Shown in pieces: positions 37,850-46,526 of a stretch of DNA of 63,742 nt (the first letter of the stretch is position 1; each line of letters begins with the position of its first letter). The position numbers and the translations under genes are program-made. The stretch is from CAZJHX01 sp964545715 (GTDB lineage: Bacteria; Myxococcota_A; UBA9042; GCA-2863065), in NCBI GenBank assembly GCA_964545715.1, contig CAZJHX010000053.1, forward strand, positions 1 through 63,742. Reading direction: 5' to 3'. A model generated the notes under the pieces. It did not search any database. It had not been told where the DNA came from and was given only the letters and a program-made list of their open reading frames with translations.

Positions 37850-38959
37850 CTATCGGGAGAGGACCTCGACGATGATCTTCTCCAGCTCCCACGGGGACGT
37901 GCCCGTGCTGCGGTGGACGATGCGCGCGTCGCGGTCGGTGACCACGGTCGTCTCCTTCTTGCCGTAGATCTCCATCTTGCCCAGCGGGTCGTAAACCACC
38001 GTCATGGTCAGGTCCTTGTCCTCCTGCCACTGCTTGCAGGCCAGGGCGGTCGGCGGATCGCCCTGCGCGTCGCTGATCAACACCGCGATCGCGGAGAGGC
38101 CCTCGTCCGCGTGGGCTTTGTAGACGCCGCTCATCTGGGCGATGAACTTGGCGCACGTGGGGCACCAGTCAGCGAACAGCGCGATGTACCCTGTGTCCGC
38201 GCCACACAGGTCGTGCAGCCGAACCGGCTGGCCATCGCACGTCAACAGCTCCACGTCCTGCAGGATGTCGCCCGGATCCAGTCCGTACGGCCCCGCCGGC
38301 GGGCACTGCTCCTGGGCGCAGCCGCCGCACTCCATGCCGTAGCTGTCCGTCGCACAGACGACGCCCTCACACGTGATGGGCTCGGCCGGACACTGCGCTG
38401 AATCGGCGGCGTTGGAGCGCACGCCGCCGGCCAGCTTCAGGCCCGGCAATTGCACCTCGATGGTGCGGTCGCCGTCGACGAAGACGGCGTTGCCCAACAG
38501 CGCCAGCGGAGACTCATCCAGGCAGGTTGTCTCGCCCGGAGCGGCGACTGTGGGCGGCGCGATCAAGCCGCCGGTCGAGGCGGTGGCGTCCAGGTTGTAG
38601 ACCCCGAAGTCACTGTCACTCCAGTCGTCTCCACACTGCGGGTCGGCCGTGAATTCGCCGCTCGTCAGAGTCCAGGCCCCGTCCGTGGTCGCAAACGTTA
38701 GTGACATCGCGCAGCCACCGTCGCGTTTGAGCGTGATGTCCAGCGCGGTCAGGCAGCCGGTGTCCGTCGCGTGTGCGGCCGCCCCCGAGAGCGTTTTGTC
38801 ATGGTAGATGATGGCGCCCGCCGTGGTTTTGACCGAGCCGGTTGGATAGCCGCGACAGTCCAGCAGCGGGTCCGGTTGCTCGACAAGGGTGTCCGGTATG
38901 GGCTCGCCGGAGGTGCATCCGACGAGCATCAGCAGCGCCAGACGGCGTGCAGCTCTCAG
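37850..38959 (-). CDS. TlpA/thioredoxin-like lipoprotein with large N-terminal domain
   Basis: A protein of about 369 residues. The C-terminal 150 residues are a thioredoxin fold: LFADWCPTCAKFIAQM carries the CPTC redox motif, with the cis-Pro region in VYDPLGKMEIYG. The N-terminal 200 residues are a Cys-rich beta region not recognised. The first conventional start (ATG 38929, MLVGC) leaves no signal peptide. In frame upstream lies CTG 38959, overlapping the preceding stop as CTGA, which gives MRAARRLALLMLVGC, a perfect lipoprotein signal. I therefore infer CTG initiation. Likely an envelope thiol-disulfide oxidoreductase. Confidence 0.8.
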   Translation of the reverse strand: MRAARRLALLMLVGCTSGEPIPDTLVEQPDPLLDCRGYPTGSVKTTAGAIIYHDKTLSGAAAHATDTGCLTALDITLKRDGGCAMSLTFATTDGAWTLTSGEFTADPQCGDDWSDSDFGVYNLDATASTGGLIAPPTVAAPGETTCLDESPLALLGNAVFVDGDRTIEVQLPGLKLAGGVRSNAADSAQCPAEPITCEGVVCATDSYGMECGGCAQEQCPPAGPYGLDPGDILQDVELLTCDGQPVRLHDLCGADTGYIALFADWCPTCAKFIAQMSGVYKAHADEGLSAIAVLISDAQGDPPTALACKQWQEDKDLTMTVVYDPLGKMEIYGKKETTVVTDRDARIVHRSTGTSPWELEKIIVEVLSR

Positions 38960-39987
38960 GGCGCGGGCGCCGGGCTTGGCGCGGGCGGCGTCGGCGCGGG
39001 CGGCGCGGTCTCCGCCGGCGGAGGGGTCTCGGCAGTGGGAGCCTCTTTGGGCGTCGCGGCTTCTTCAGCAGCGCCCAGGTAGTACAGCACCTTGTTGACC
39101 TCCTGGCACGCGCCCGCGACCGGGAAGCGCGACGCGATCAGTGGCGGCGTGTTGGGACCCAGCTTCTCGTAGGAGGTCAGCAGCAGGTTGAAGAAGGCCG
39201 CCAGGACAGTTTTGGCCTCGACGCCCGCGCCGGTGACCTCCAGGGAGGCGCACGGCGACGACGCTGCGGTCGCTTTCAAGTCGACACCCTCGAACCAGCT
39301 CGCCTTGGCGCACGCCGCGGCGAACGCGGTCAGCCGTGCGGTCTTATCGGGGCCGCCCTCGGTCGGCTTGAGCAGCTTGGCTGCATCCGGGCACGCGTAA
39401 CGCACGACCTGACGCAGCTGGCGACCGATCAGCTTGGCGGGCGGCGCTTTGACGCCTTCGGCCGGTTTGGGCAGCAGGCGAATGAGATAGGTGAAGACGA
39501 TGGCCGACGCCTCCGGCGAGAAGCTGCCGCCTGCCAGCGCGATCTCCGTGACATCGGCGTGCACGTTGTCCAGCAGGGCCGTCGCCAGGCGCGCGCCTTC
39601 TTTTGACCAGGTCGGCAGGTTGGTCTCTTTGACCGACTCCGCGGAGGCCACCTTTTCAAACTCCGCCAGGATGTCCTTGGGCGTCTTCATGCCCGTCGAC
39701 GCCATGACGCGGTCGGCCTCTGCCGAGTCTCGCCCCACCCCGCTGAGCACGCCGAGACGCAGCCAGCCGCGGGCCAGCTCAAAGCGCGCCGCCATCTGCA
39801 CGTCAGGCTTATCGGCCTTGGTGCGCAGCTCGCTCATCCGCTTCAGCGGCCACTCGAGGTCCGCCGGCGCCACCGCGCTGTGAATGCGGCCAAGCACCCG
39901 CTTGAACTCGGGCTTCTTCTTGCCTTCGGGTTTGGTCTGGCACCCGCCGATCGCCAACGGCACGACGAGGGCCAACAACAGACGCAT
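38956..39987 (-). CDS. Hypothetical lipoprotein with Pro/Ala-rich tail
   Basis: A 343-residue lipoprotein. ATG 39987 gives MRLLLALVVPLAIGGC; the 94-residue upstream extension overlaps the PHP gene and is shadow. The mature protein has a helical domain with several cysteines (YACPDAAKLLKP, AFAAACAKASWF) and ends with a 30-residue Pro/Ala/Thr tail (TPPPAETAPPAPTPP). No known family. Stop CTGA overlaps the inferred start of the TlpA-type gene; 1 nt separates its start from the upstream PHP stop, so the three are coupled. Confidence 0.75.
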   Translation of the reverse strand: MRLLLALVVPLAIGGCQTKPEGKKKPEFKRVLGRIHSAVAPADLEWPLKRMSELRTKADKPDVQMAARFELARGWLRLGVLSGVGRDSAEADRVMASTGMKTPKDILAEFEKVASAESVKETNLPTWSKEGARLATALLDNVHADVTEIALAGGSFSPEASAIVFTYLIRLLPKPAEGVKAPPAKLIGRQLRQVVRYACPDAAKLLKPTEGGPDKTARLTAFAAACAKASWFEGVDLKATAASSPCASLEVTGAGVEAKTVLAAFFNLLLTSYEKLGPNTPPLIASRFPVAGACQEVNKVLYYLGAAEEAATPKEAPTAETPPPAETAPPAPTPPAPSPAPAP

Positions 39988-39988
39988 G

Positions 39989-40744
39989 CTAGCGCCCGCC
40001 ACGGTTGCCTCCGCGACCGCGTCCACCGCGTCCGCCACCCCGTCCACGTCCTCGGCCCCGGCCACGATCGCGCGGTGGGCGTCTCGGGCGCCGCGGGCGA
40101 TCCGGGTCGGCCTTGGACAGCTCGACGGCCCAGAACGTGCCCTCGACCAGCGCGTCGACCAGCTCCTCCTGGGTCTCGATCTCGTCCGCGAAGATGGTCG
40201 CAAAGCGGCCAAGTCGCTGCCCCTCGGGGCCGGTGTCGCTGCCGCCCAGCCCCGGGACGGACATCGCATGGGCGACCTCCAGGGCCAGATCGTTGCTCAG
40301 GTCGTTCTTCAGCCCGCAGACGATCTCGATGCCCGCCAGCTCTTCGAGCCGCCCGATGCGGTCGCCCAGGAAAGCGCCGCCGTCGTCCAGGTACGGATGG
40401 GTCGCCAGCACGGTGCCGTCCAGCTCCGCCACCGCTCTGATGACGTCGCGGACGCGGAAATCGTCGCCCTTGTCAGCCCAGCACTGGTTCTTGAAGCGGT
40501 CGTCCGCCGGGTCCCGCGGCACGACGATCGCGCGCCCGTCGGCGGCGTCGACGTCCATGCCGATGAAGACCTTGAAGTTCTCTTTCTCGGCGATCTCGCG
40601 GACCTCGTCCAGCGGCGGCGCCACGTCGCACTCCGTCAGCAGCAGCGCGCTGATTCCCGCCTCGCGGCAGCGCGTGATCGCATCTGTCAGCGACAGGTCA
40701 AACTCCTCGCTGTATGCGGTATGTACGTGCAAATCGATCAGCAC
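39989..40744 (-). CDS. PHP-domain phosphoesterase with C-terminal Arg-Gly tail
   Basis: A 251-residue protein. The N-terminus is a PHP metallo-phosphoesterase: metal motif DLHVHTAYS (H6 and H8), E-x-D-like AEKENFKVFIGMDVDA, HPYLDDGG and GGSDTG. PHP proteins act as phosphatases or DNA polymerase proofreading-type nucleases. The last ~35 residues are a strongly basic Gly/Arg tail with many RG and RGG steps (RGRGRGRGGGRGGRGR and more), an RNA-binding-like feature rare on PHP proteins. GTG start with a good Shine-Dalgarno (GAAGGGAG, 8 nt upstream). Head of the minus-strand three-gene operon. Confidence 0.85.
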   Translation of the reverse strand: MLIDLHVHTAYSEEFDLSLTDAITRCREAGISALLLTECDVAPPLDEVREIAEKENFKVFIGMDVDAADGRAIVVPRDPADDRFKNQCWADKGDDFRVRDVIRAVAELDGTVLATHPYLDDGGAFLGDRIGRLEELAGIEIVCGLKNDLSNDLALEVAHAMSVPGLGGSDTGPEGQRLGRFATIFADEIETQEELVDALVEGTFWAVELSKADPDRPRRPRRPPRDRGRGRGRGRGGGRGGRGRGGNRGGR

Positions 40745-40843
40745 AGGTATCGCTCCCTTCGACTGTTTCGCAGCCCTCGGTTTCCGAGGCTAATGCGCAA
40801 GACGCAACCCCATACCATGGTGTTCGACGCGCGGCAATCCGCG

Positions 40844-40852
40844 TGATAGAAA
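40844..40852 (+). promoter_or_regulatory. Extended -10 promoter for the GT2 glycosyltransferase gene
   Basis: TGA-TAGAAA, an extended -10 element, ends 6 nt before the ATG at 40859. Predicts a leaderless mRNA. Confidence 0.38.
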
Positions 40853-40858
40853 CCGCCC

Positions 40859-41821
40859 ATGTCCTTGCCGGTCGACATCTCGGTCGTCGTCCCTGTTTAC
40901 AACGAAGAGGAGAGCCTGCGGCCCTTGTGGGCGGCGCTGCATCCGGTGCTCGAGTCGTTGGGCAAAACGTGGGAGGTGCTGCTCTGCGACGACGGGTCGA
41001 CAGACAACAGCGTGGCGATCATGGAAGAGCTGGCAGAGGCCGAGCCGCAGATCAAGCTGGTGGTCTTTCGGCGCAATTTCGGCCAGTCCGCTGCGATGGC
41101 GGCGGGCTTTGACCACGCCAGCGGCAAGGTCGTCATCCCGATGGACGCCGACCTGCAAAACGATCCGGCGGACATCCCGCGCCTGCTCGAGGAGATGGAT
41201 GACAAGAACCTCGATGTGGTCAAGGGCTGGCGGCACAACCGGCAGGACACCTATCTGACCAAGACGCTGCCGTCGCGCATCGCAAACCGGCTCATCAGCC
41301 GCGTCACCGGCGTGCACCTGCACGACTACGGCTGCACGCTGACCGCTTATCGCGCCGAGATCGCCAAAGACATCCATCTGTACGGCGAGATGCACCGCTT
41401 TCTGCCCGCGTTCGCCCACTGGGCGGGCGGCACCGTCGGCGAAATGAAGGTCACGCACCACGCCCGGCGCTGGGGCGTGTCCAAGTACAACCTGTCCAAG
41501 ACCTTTCGCGTCATCCTGGACATCCTGACCGTTCGCTTCCTCGTCGGTTACTCGACCAAGCCGCTCTACTTTTTTGGCCGCTGGGGCTTCGCGATGCTGG
41601 GCCTCGGCTTCGCGGCCAGCTGCTGGACGCTGTTCAAGAAGCTGTACTGGGGCTTTCCGCTGTACACCGACCCGTTCTTTTTGACCGCGGTCTTTCTGTA
41701 CATCACCGGCATCCAGATACTGCTGATAGGTCTCATCGCGGAGCTCAACATCCGCATCTATTACGAGGCCCAGGACAAGCCGCCCTACCACGTCAGGCTC
41801 ACGAGAAACCTGGACTCCTAG
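40859..41821 (+). CDS. GT2 glycosyltransferase (DPM1/GtrB type)
   Basis: A 320-residue membrane-bound glycosyltransferase. GT-A N-terminal domain: VVPVYNEEES, DDGSTDN (44-50) and DADLQNDP (D96-x-D98, metal site). Two C-terminal TMs (FGRWGFAMLGLGFAASCW and FFLTAVFLYITGIQILLIGLIAEL) and a YEAQ-like end (RIYYEAQDKPPYH) match the polyprenyl-phosphate sugar transferase group such as GtrB. It likely transfers a sugar onto undecaprenyl phosphate at the inner membrane. Followed after 2 nt by asnB. Confidence 0.92.
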   Translation: MSLPVDISVVVPVYNEEESLRPLWAALHPVLESLGKTWEVLLCDDGSTDNSVAIMEELAEAEPQIKLVVFRRNFGQSAAMAAGFDHASGKVVIPMDADLQNDPADIPRLLEEMDDKNLDVVKGWRHNRQDTYLTKTLPSRIANRLISRVTGVHLHDYGCTLTAYRAEIAKDIHLYGEMHRFLPAFAHWAGGTVGEMKVTHHARRWGVSKYNLSKTFRVILDILTVRFLVGYSTKPLYFFGRWGFAMLGLGFAASCWTLFKKLYWGFPLYTDPFFLTAVFLYITGIQILLIGLIAELNIRIYYEAQDKPPYHVRLTRNLDS

Positions 41822-41823
41822 AC

Positions 41824-43713
41824 GTGTGCGGCATCTGCGGCTGGGTCGGCTCGACCACCTCCGACGCACCGGCGCTCCTCGATCGCATGACGGACGCGCT
41901 GTCTCACCGCGGTCCGGACGATCGCGGCACCTGGCACCTGCGCGACGAGGTGCACCTGGGCCACCGGCGCCTGGCGATCATCGACCCGTCCCCCGCCGGC
42001 CGGCAGCCGATGACGGCCGGCCCGGTCACTGTGGTGCTCAACGGGGAGATCTATAACTACGAGTCCCTTCGCGCCCGACTGCGCGACTCCGGTCGCACGT
42101 TTGAGACCGGCAGCGACACCGAGGTCCTGCTGCAAGGCTATCTGCACTGGGGCCTGGACGATCTGCTCGCACGCCTCGACGGCATGTTCGCGTTTGCGCT
42201 CTGGGACGACACGGATCGCCGCCTGATCATCGCCCGCGACCGAATGGGCGAGAAGCCGCTCTACTACACCGAGATCGGCGGGACGCTGATCTTCGGCTCG
42301 GAGCTGCGCGCGCTGATCGTACATCCGGACGTCCCGCGCGACATCGACAGCGTCTCTCTGCGCAAGTATCTGGCCTACGACTACATCCCGGCGCCACGGG
42401 CCATGCTGCGCGGCGTCAAAAAGCTGGAAGCCGGGCACATGCTCGTATGGGAGGCCGGCAAAAGCGCAGTCCGCCGGTACTGGGACATGCCGTCGCCCGC
42501 GGCGCCGATCAGCGATCCGGGAGCCGCCGCCGGCGCGCTCTGGGAGGCGATTCGCAGCGGCGTCGAGAGTCGCCTGGTCAGTGACGTCCCGGTTGGGCTC
42601 TTCCTCAGCGGCGGGCTCGACTCCACCGCGGTTGTGGTCGCCGCCAGCGAGCTGCGCAACCCGGCCGAGCTGCCGACATTCTGCATCGGCTTCGACGATC
42701 CGAGCTTCGACGAGTCCACCCACGCCGGCGCTGTCGCCAGGCATCTCGGCACGCAGCATCACCAAGAGCGCCTGACGGCCGACGTCCTGCTGAGCATGAT
42801 CCCGGAGATCGTCGGCGGCCTGGATGAGCCGCTGGCCGATCCCAGCCTGATCCCGACGCACCTCCTGGCGCGCTTTACCCGCGGTCACGTCAAAGTGGCC
42901 CTGGGCGGCGACGGCGGTGACGAGCTCCTGCTGGGCTATCCCACGTTCGGGGCGCACCGCATCGCGCAGGCTGCAGCGGCCGTCCCGCGTCCACTCCGGC
43001 GTGCGCTCATCGAGCCGTTTGTCCGCGCGCTGCCGGTCTCCGACGCCAACTGGTCCCTGGACTATCGGCTCAAGCGCTTTGTCGCCGGGCTGGACTACCC
43101 GCCGCTGGCCCGTCACTTCGCGTGGATCGGGGGGCTGCTGCCGCACGAGCACGCCGACCTGCTGGAGCCGTCCATCTATGCCGCCGCGCACGCGGCCGAC
43201 CCGTACGACGATCTCGCGCGCCTCACCGGCCGCTGGAGCCGCCCGGAGGACCCGCTGGACCTGCTCACCTATGTATACGCGCGTATGTACCTGAGCGAGG
43301 GCGTCCTCCAGAAGGTCGACCGCGCTACCATGGCTCACGGCCTGGAGAGCCGGGCGCCGCTGCTGTCCCAGGACGTCGTGGCCGCATGCGCGCGCATCCC
43401 AGCGGGCCTGAAGCTGCGCCGCGGTACCACGAAATGGATCCTCCGGCACGCCCTGCGCGGCAAGGTGCCCGACGCGATCATCGACCGGCCCAAAAAGGGC
43501 TTTGGCGTGCCGCTGACCGCCTGGCTGAAAGGGCCGCTGCTGCCCCTGTGTCGCGAGCTGCTGGACCCCGCTGAGCTGCGCGGGCAGGCGATCTTCAAGG
43601 CGGAGGCCTGCGAGCGCCTGATCAAGGAGCACTGCGAGGGCTGGAAAGACAACCGGAAGGTGCTGTGGGCGCTGATGGTGTTTCAGCTCTGGCACCGCAG
43701 CGCCATGGAGTAG
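41824..43713 (+). CDS. asnB: Asparagine synthase (glutamine-hydrolysing)
   Basis: A 629-residue AsnB-type amidotransferase. The N-terminal glutaminase domain starts with catalytic Cys2 (MCGICGWVG; GTG start so Cys is second) and shows LNGEIYNYESLR, TGSDTEVLL and HRGPDDRG. The synthetase domain carries the PP-loop SGGLDS (262-267) and GGDGGDELLLGYP. Either makes asparagine or, given a neighbouring polyprenyl sugar transferase, amidates a surface polymer; AsnB-like genes are common in exopolysaccharide clusters. Confidence 0.94.
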   Translation: MCGICGWVGSTTSDAPALLDRMTDALSHRGPDDRGTWHLRDEVHLGHRRLAIIDPSPAGRQPMTAGPVTVVLNGEIYNYESLRARLRDSGRTFETGSDTEVLLQGYLHWGLDDLLARLDGMFAFALWDDTDRRLIIARDRMGEKPLYYTEIGGTLIFGSELRALIVHPDVPRDIDSVSLRKYLAYDYIPAPRAMLRGVKKLEAGHMLVWEAGKSAVRRYWDMPSPAAPISDPGAAAGALWEAIRSGVESRLVSDVPVGLFLSGGLDSTAVVVAASELRNPAELPTFCIGFDDPSFDESTHAGAVARHLGTQHHQERLTADVLLSMIPEIVGGLDEPLADPSLIPTHLLARFTRGHVKVALGGDGGDELLLGYPTFGAHRIAQAAAAVPRPLRRALIEPFVRALPVSDANWSLDYRLKRFVAGLDYPPLARHFAWIGGLLPHEHADLLEPSIYAAAHAADPYDDLARLTGRWSRPEDPLDLLTYVYARMYLSEGVLQKVDRATMAHGLESRAPLLSQDVVAACARIPAGLKLRRGTTKWILRHALRGKVPDAIIDRPKKGFGVPLTAWLKGPLLPLCRELLDPAELRGQAIFKAEACERLIKEHCEGWKDNRKVLWALMVFQLWHRSAME

Positions 43714-43756
43714 CACTGCTCCAGCCCAGTCCTCCGGTTCTAACAAAATCCAACAC

Positions 43757-43785
43757 TTGCGATTTGGTATCCACCTTGCTAGATA
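43757..43785 (+). promoter_or_regulatory. Promoter of the HAD-NTase-inositol operon
   Basis: TTGCGA (43757-43762), 17 bp, then TAGATA (43780-43785) preceded by TGC. Only 7 nt separate the -10 box from the GTG at 43793, so the transcript should be leaderless. Confidence 0.5.
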
Positions 43786-43792
43786 GCGCACC

Positions 43793-44449
43793 GTGCTGAA
43801 TTCAACGCCCAAGGCAGTGGTCTTCGACTTCGACGGTACGCTGGTCGACACGATGCAGAGCTTTGCGGACACGGCGGCCGACGTGATGTCGACCACGTAC
43901 GCGATCAGCTTCGCGGACGCGCGCCGGCGTTATCTGGAGACGAGCGGCATCCCGTTCTTCCAGCAGCTGGAGGTCATCTTTCCCGATGACAGCCGCAACG
44001 AGGCGTCCGCCGCCGAGTTCGAGCGCCGCAAGCTGGAGGCGTTTTTTGAGGAGTCCTTTGACGACGACGTCCGCAACACCCTGGCCCGCCTGCGCGGCGA
44101 GGGCATCAAGGTGGCGGTCTCCAGCAACAACTTCCAGCATCTGATCGAGCGTTTTGTCGATCGCGACGACGTGCAGTTCGACGCCGTGCTGGGCTGCAAA
44201 GAGAACTTCTTCAAGGGCAAGGACCACTTCGAGTGGCTGCGCAGCAACCTGGACCTCGGCGCGGATGACATCCTGTTTGTCGGTGACTCGCTGATGGATG
44301 CTGTGCGCGCCAAAGAGTCGGGCGTCGCCTTTGTCGGACGCACCGGCACGTTTACCGCTGAGGCGTTTACCGACGCTCACCCGGGTATCCCGACGATCGA
44401 TCGGCTGGCCGAGCTGCAGAACGTCATCGGGGTCATGCGCCCCAAATGA
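43793..44449 (+). CDS. HAD-superfamily hydrolase
   Basis: A 218-residue phosphatase-like protein. HAD motif I DFDGTLVDT (nucleophile D12, acid/base D14), motif II VSSNN, motif III Lys in KENFFKGKDHF, and motif IV GDSLMD. Starts at GTG. Placed directly before a nucleotidyltransferase and inositol-3-phosphate synthase gene, so it may dephosphorylate a sugar or inositol phosphate. The stop overlaps the next start (ATGA). Confidence 0.92.
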   Translation: MLNSTPKAVVFDFDGTLVDTMQSFADTAADVMSTTYAISFADARRRYLETSGIPFFQQLEVIFPDDSRNEASAAEFERRKLEAFFEESFDDDVRNTLARLRGEGIKVAVSSNNFQHLIERFVDRDDVQFDAVLGCKENFFKGKDHFEWLRSNLDLGADDILFVGDSLMDAVRAKESGVAFVGRTGTFTAEAFTDAHPGIPTIDRLAELQNVIGVMRPK

Positions 44450-45192
44450 GGGCGCTTCTGCTGGCAGCCGGCATGGGCAAGCGGTTGGCGCCGGCGTCGG
44501 GCGGGATCCCCAAGGCGCTGGCTATCGCGGGCGGCCGACCACTCGTCGCGCATCAAATCGACACGCTGCTCTCCGCGGGATTCACCCCGGAGCAGCTGAT
44601 CGTGGTCGGTGGGTGCGATCACGCTGCCGTGGCGGACGTGGCGCGCAGCATGGTGCCGACAGCGACCATCGTAGAGAACACCCAGTTCCACCATCAGAAC
44701 CTGCTGTCGATGCTGGCTGCGCGAAAGCACTTGAGCGACGGCTTTCTGATGGTCAACGTCGACCACCTGATGCCGTATGCGGTTCACGGGCTGCTGGTCG
44801 ATCACCCGGCCCCGATCGTAGCCGCCGTGGACAATGACCGTCCGATCGGCGCCGACGATATGAAGGTGGCGTTGGGAGACGACGGCAACATCGCGGCCAT
44901 CTCCAAGCAGCTGACCAGCTGGGACGTGGGCTACATCGGCATGACGCGCGTGCACGCCGAGTCGGTGCCGCGCTACCTGCAGACCGCGGATGCTGTGCTG
45001 GACTCCATCGGGCCTCAGAAGGCCGTTGTCGAGATGATTCTTGGCGCCATGGCTCAAACCGATCAGCCACCGGCCGTGTGCGACTGCTCCGGCTTTACGT
45101 GGTGCGAAGTAGACACGCCGGACGAGCTGGCCGCTGCGGAGGCGGCGCTGTCGTCGATCACCGATTTCTTCGGGCAGAAGGGGCTTTCATGA
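44446..45192 (+). CDS. Sugar-phosphate / inositol-phosphate nucleotidyltransferase-like protein
   Basis: A 248-residue GT-A fold nucleotidyltransferase. The signature LLLAAGMGKRLAP...GIPKAL (residues 4-25) binds NTP; NVDHLMP carries the metal-site Asp. The family includes CTP:inositol-1-phosphate cytidylyltransferase and phosphocholine cytidylyltransferase. Being coupled (ATGA) to an inositol-3-phosphate synthase gene, an inositol-1-phosphate cytidylyltransferase role is plausible but not proven. Confidence 0.86.
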   Translation: MRALLLAAGMGKRLAPASGGIPKALAIAGGRPLVAHQIDTLLSAGFTPEQLIVVGGCDHAAVADVARSMVPTATIVENTQFHHQNLLSMLAARKHLSDGFLMVNVDHLMPYAVHGLLVDHPAPIVAAVDNDRPIGADDMKVALGDDGNIAAISKQLTSWDVGYIGMTRVHAESVPRYLQTADAVLDSIGPQKAVVEMILGAMAQTDQPPAVCDCSGFTWCEVDTPDELAAAEAALSSITDFFGQKGLS

Positions 45193-46526
45193 GCAAGCGG
45201 GACAAGACTGACATCGCGCCGATCAACGGCAAGCTGGGCGTCCTGATGCCCGGCCTCGGGGCCGTGGCCACGACCTTCATCGCGGGTGTGGAGGCCGTAC
45301 GGCGCGGCATGGCGCTGCCGATCGGCTCGGTTACCCAGATGGGGCACATCCGGCTTGGCAAGCGGACCGAGGGGCGCTCGCCGCTGATTCGTGAGTTCGT
45401 GCCGCTGCAGAGCATGGAGGACCTGGTCTTTGGCGGCTGGGACATCTTCAGCGACGACTGCCTGACCGCGGCGCGCCATGCCGGCGTTCTGGAGTCCTCG
45501 CTTATCGATCAGGTCGCCGATCTGCTGGAGTCGATCAAGCCGATGCCGGCCGCGTTCGACCCCAACTTCGTCGTGAAGCTGGACGGTCGCCACGTGATCC
45601 CGGGCGGTCGCCGCGACTGGGCCGACAAGCTGCGCCAGGACATCCGCGACTTCAAAGCGGCCAACAACCTCGAGCGCGTGGTCGTCATCTGGTGCGGGTC
45701 CACCGAGACCTTCATCGAGCAGTCCGAGGTCATGGAGACGCTGGAGGCGTTTGAGGCGGCTCTGGACGAGAACGACAAGCGTATCCCGCCCAGCATGGTC
45801 TATGCGTACGCGTCGCTGAGCGAGGGCTGCGCGTACGCCAACGGTGCCCCGAACCTCAGCGTCAATGTGCCGGCCATGCTGGAGCTGGCGCGCAAGAACA
45901 AGGTTCCGGTCGCGGGCAAGGACTACAAGACAGGCCAGACGCTGATGAAGACGATCATCGCGCCGGGCATGAAGGCGCGCCTGCTTGGCGTCAACGGCTG
46001 GTTCAGCACCAACATCCTGGGCAACCGCGACGGCGAGGTGCTCGACGATCCCGGGTCGTTCAAGACCAAGGAAGAGAGCAAGCTGAGCGTGCTGGATACG
46101 ATCCTGCAGCCCGATCTGTACCCGCAGCTGTACGGCGACATGTACCACAAGGTGCGCATCAACTATTACCCGCCGCGCGGGGACAACAAGGAGGGCTGGG
46201 ACAACCTGGACATCAAGGGTTGGCTCGGCTATCCGATGCAGATCAAGATCGACTTCTTGTGCCGCGACAGCATCCTGGCGGCGCCGCTGGTCCTTGACCT
46301 GGCGCTGTTCCTTGACCTGGCGCAGCGCTCGGGCATGTACGGCATCCAGGAGTGGCTGAGCTTCTACTTCAAGGCACCGATCACGCTGCCGGACCTGTAC
46401 GCTGAGCACGATTTGTTCATCCAGCAGACCAAGCTGAAGAACACCCTGCGCCACCTGTGTGGCGAGGATCTGATCACGCATCTGGGGCTGGATTACTACG
46501 ACGACGAGGAAGAAGCAGACGCATGA
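45189..46526 (+). CDS. Inositol-3-phosphate synthase (MIPS)
   Basis: A 445-residue enzyme converting glucose 6-phosphate to inositol 3-phosphate with NAD+. Rossmann loop GVLMPGLGAVATTFIAG at the N-terminus; strongly recognisable family landmarks GAPNLSVNVPAMLELA, AGKDYKTGQT, WFSTNILGNRDGEVLDDP, SLSEGCAYANG, and a C-terminal domain DSILAAPLVLDLALF. ATG 45189 overlaps the preceding stop (ATGA). The longer upstream frame is shadow. Bacterial MIPS usually serves inositol lipids or compatible-solute/inositol derivatives. Confidence 0.94.
   Translation: MSKRDKTDIAPINGKLGVLMPGLGAVATTFIAGVEAVRRGMALPIGSVTQMGHIRLGKRTEGRSPLIREFVPLQSMEDLVFGGWDIFSDDCLTAARHAGVLESSLIDQVADLLESIKPMPAAFDPNFVVKLDGRHVIPGGRRDWADKLRQDIRDFKAANNLERVVVIWCGSTETFIEQSEVMETLEAFEAALDENDKRIPPSMVYAYASLSEGCAYANGAPNLSVNVPAMLELARKNKVPVAGKDYKTGQTLMKTIIAPGMKARLLGVNGWFSTNILGNRDGEVLDDPGSFKTKEESKLSVLDTILQPDLYPQLYGDMYHKVRINYYPPRGDNKEGWDNLDIKGWLGYPMQIKIDFLCRDSILAAPLVLDLALFLDLAQRSGMYGIQEWLSFYFKAPITLPDLYAEHDLFIQQTKLKNTLRHLCGEDLITHLGLDYYDDEEEADA

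Noticed and set aside
41818..43896. 692-residue antisense ORF opposite asnB
   Set aside because: Shadow of a confident AsnB gene.
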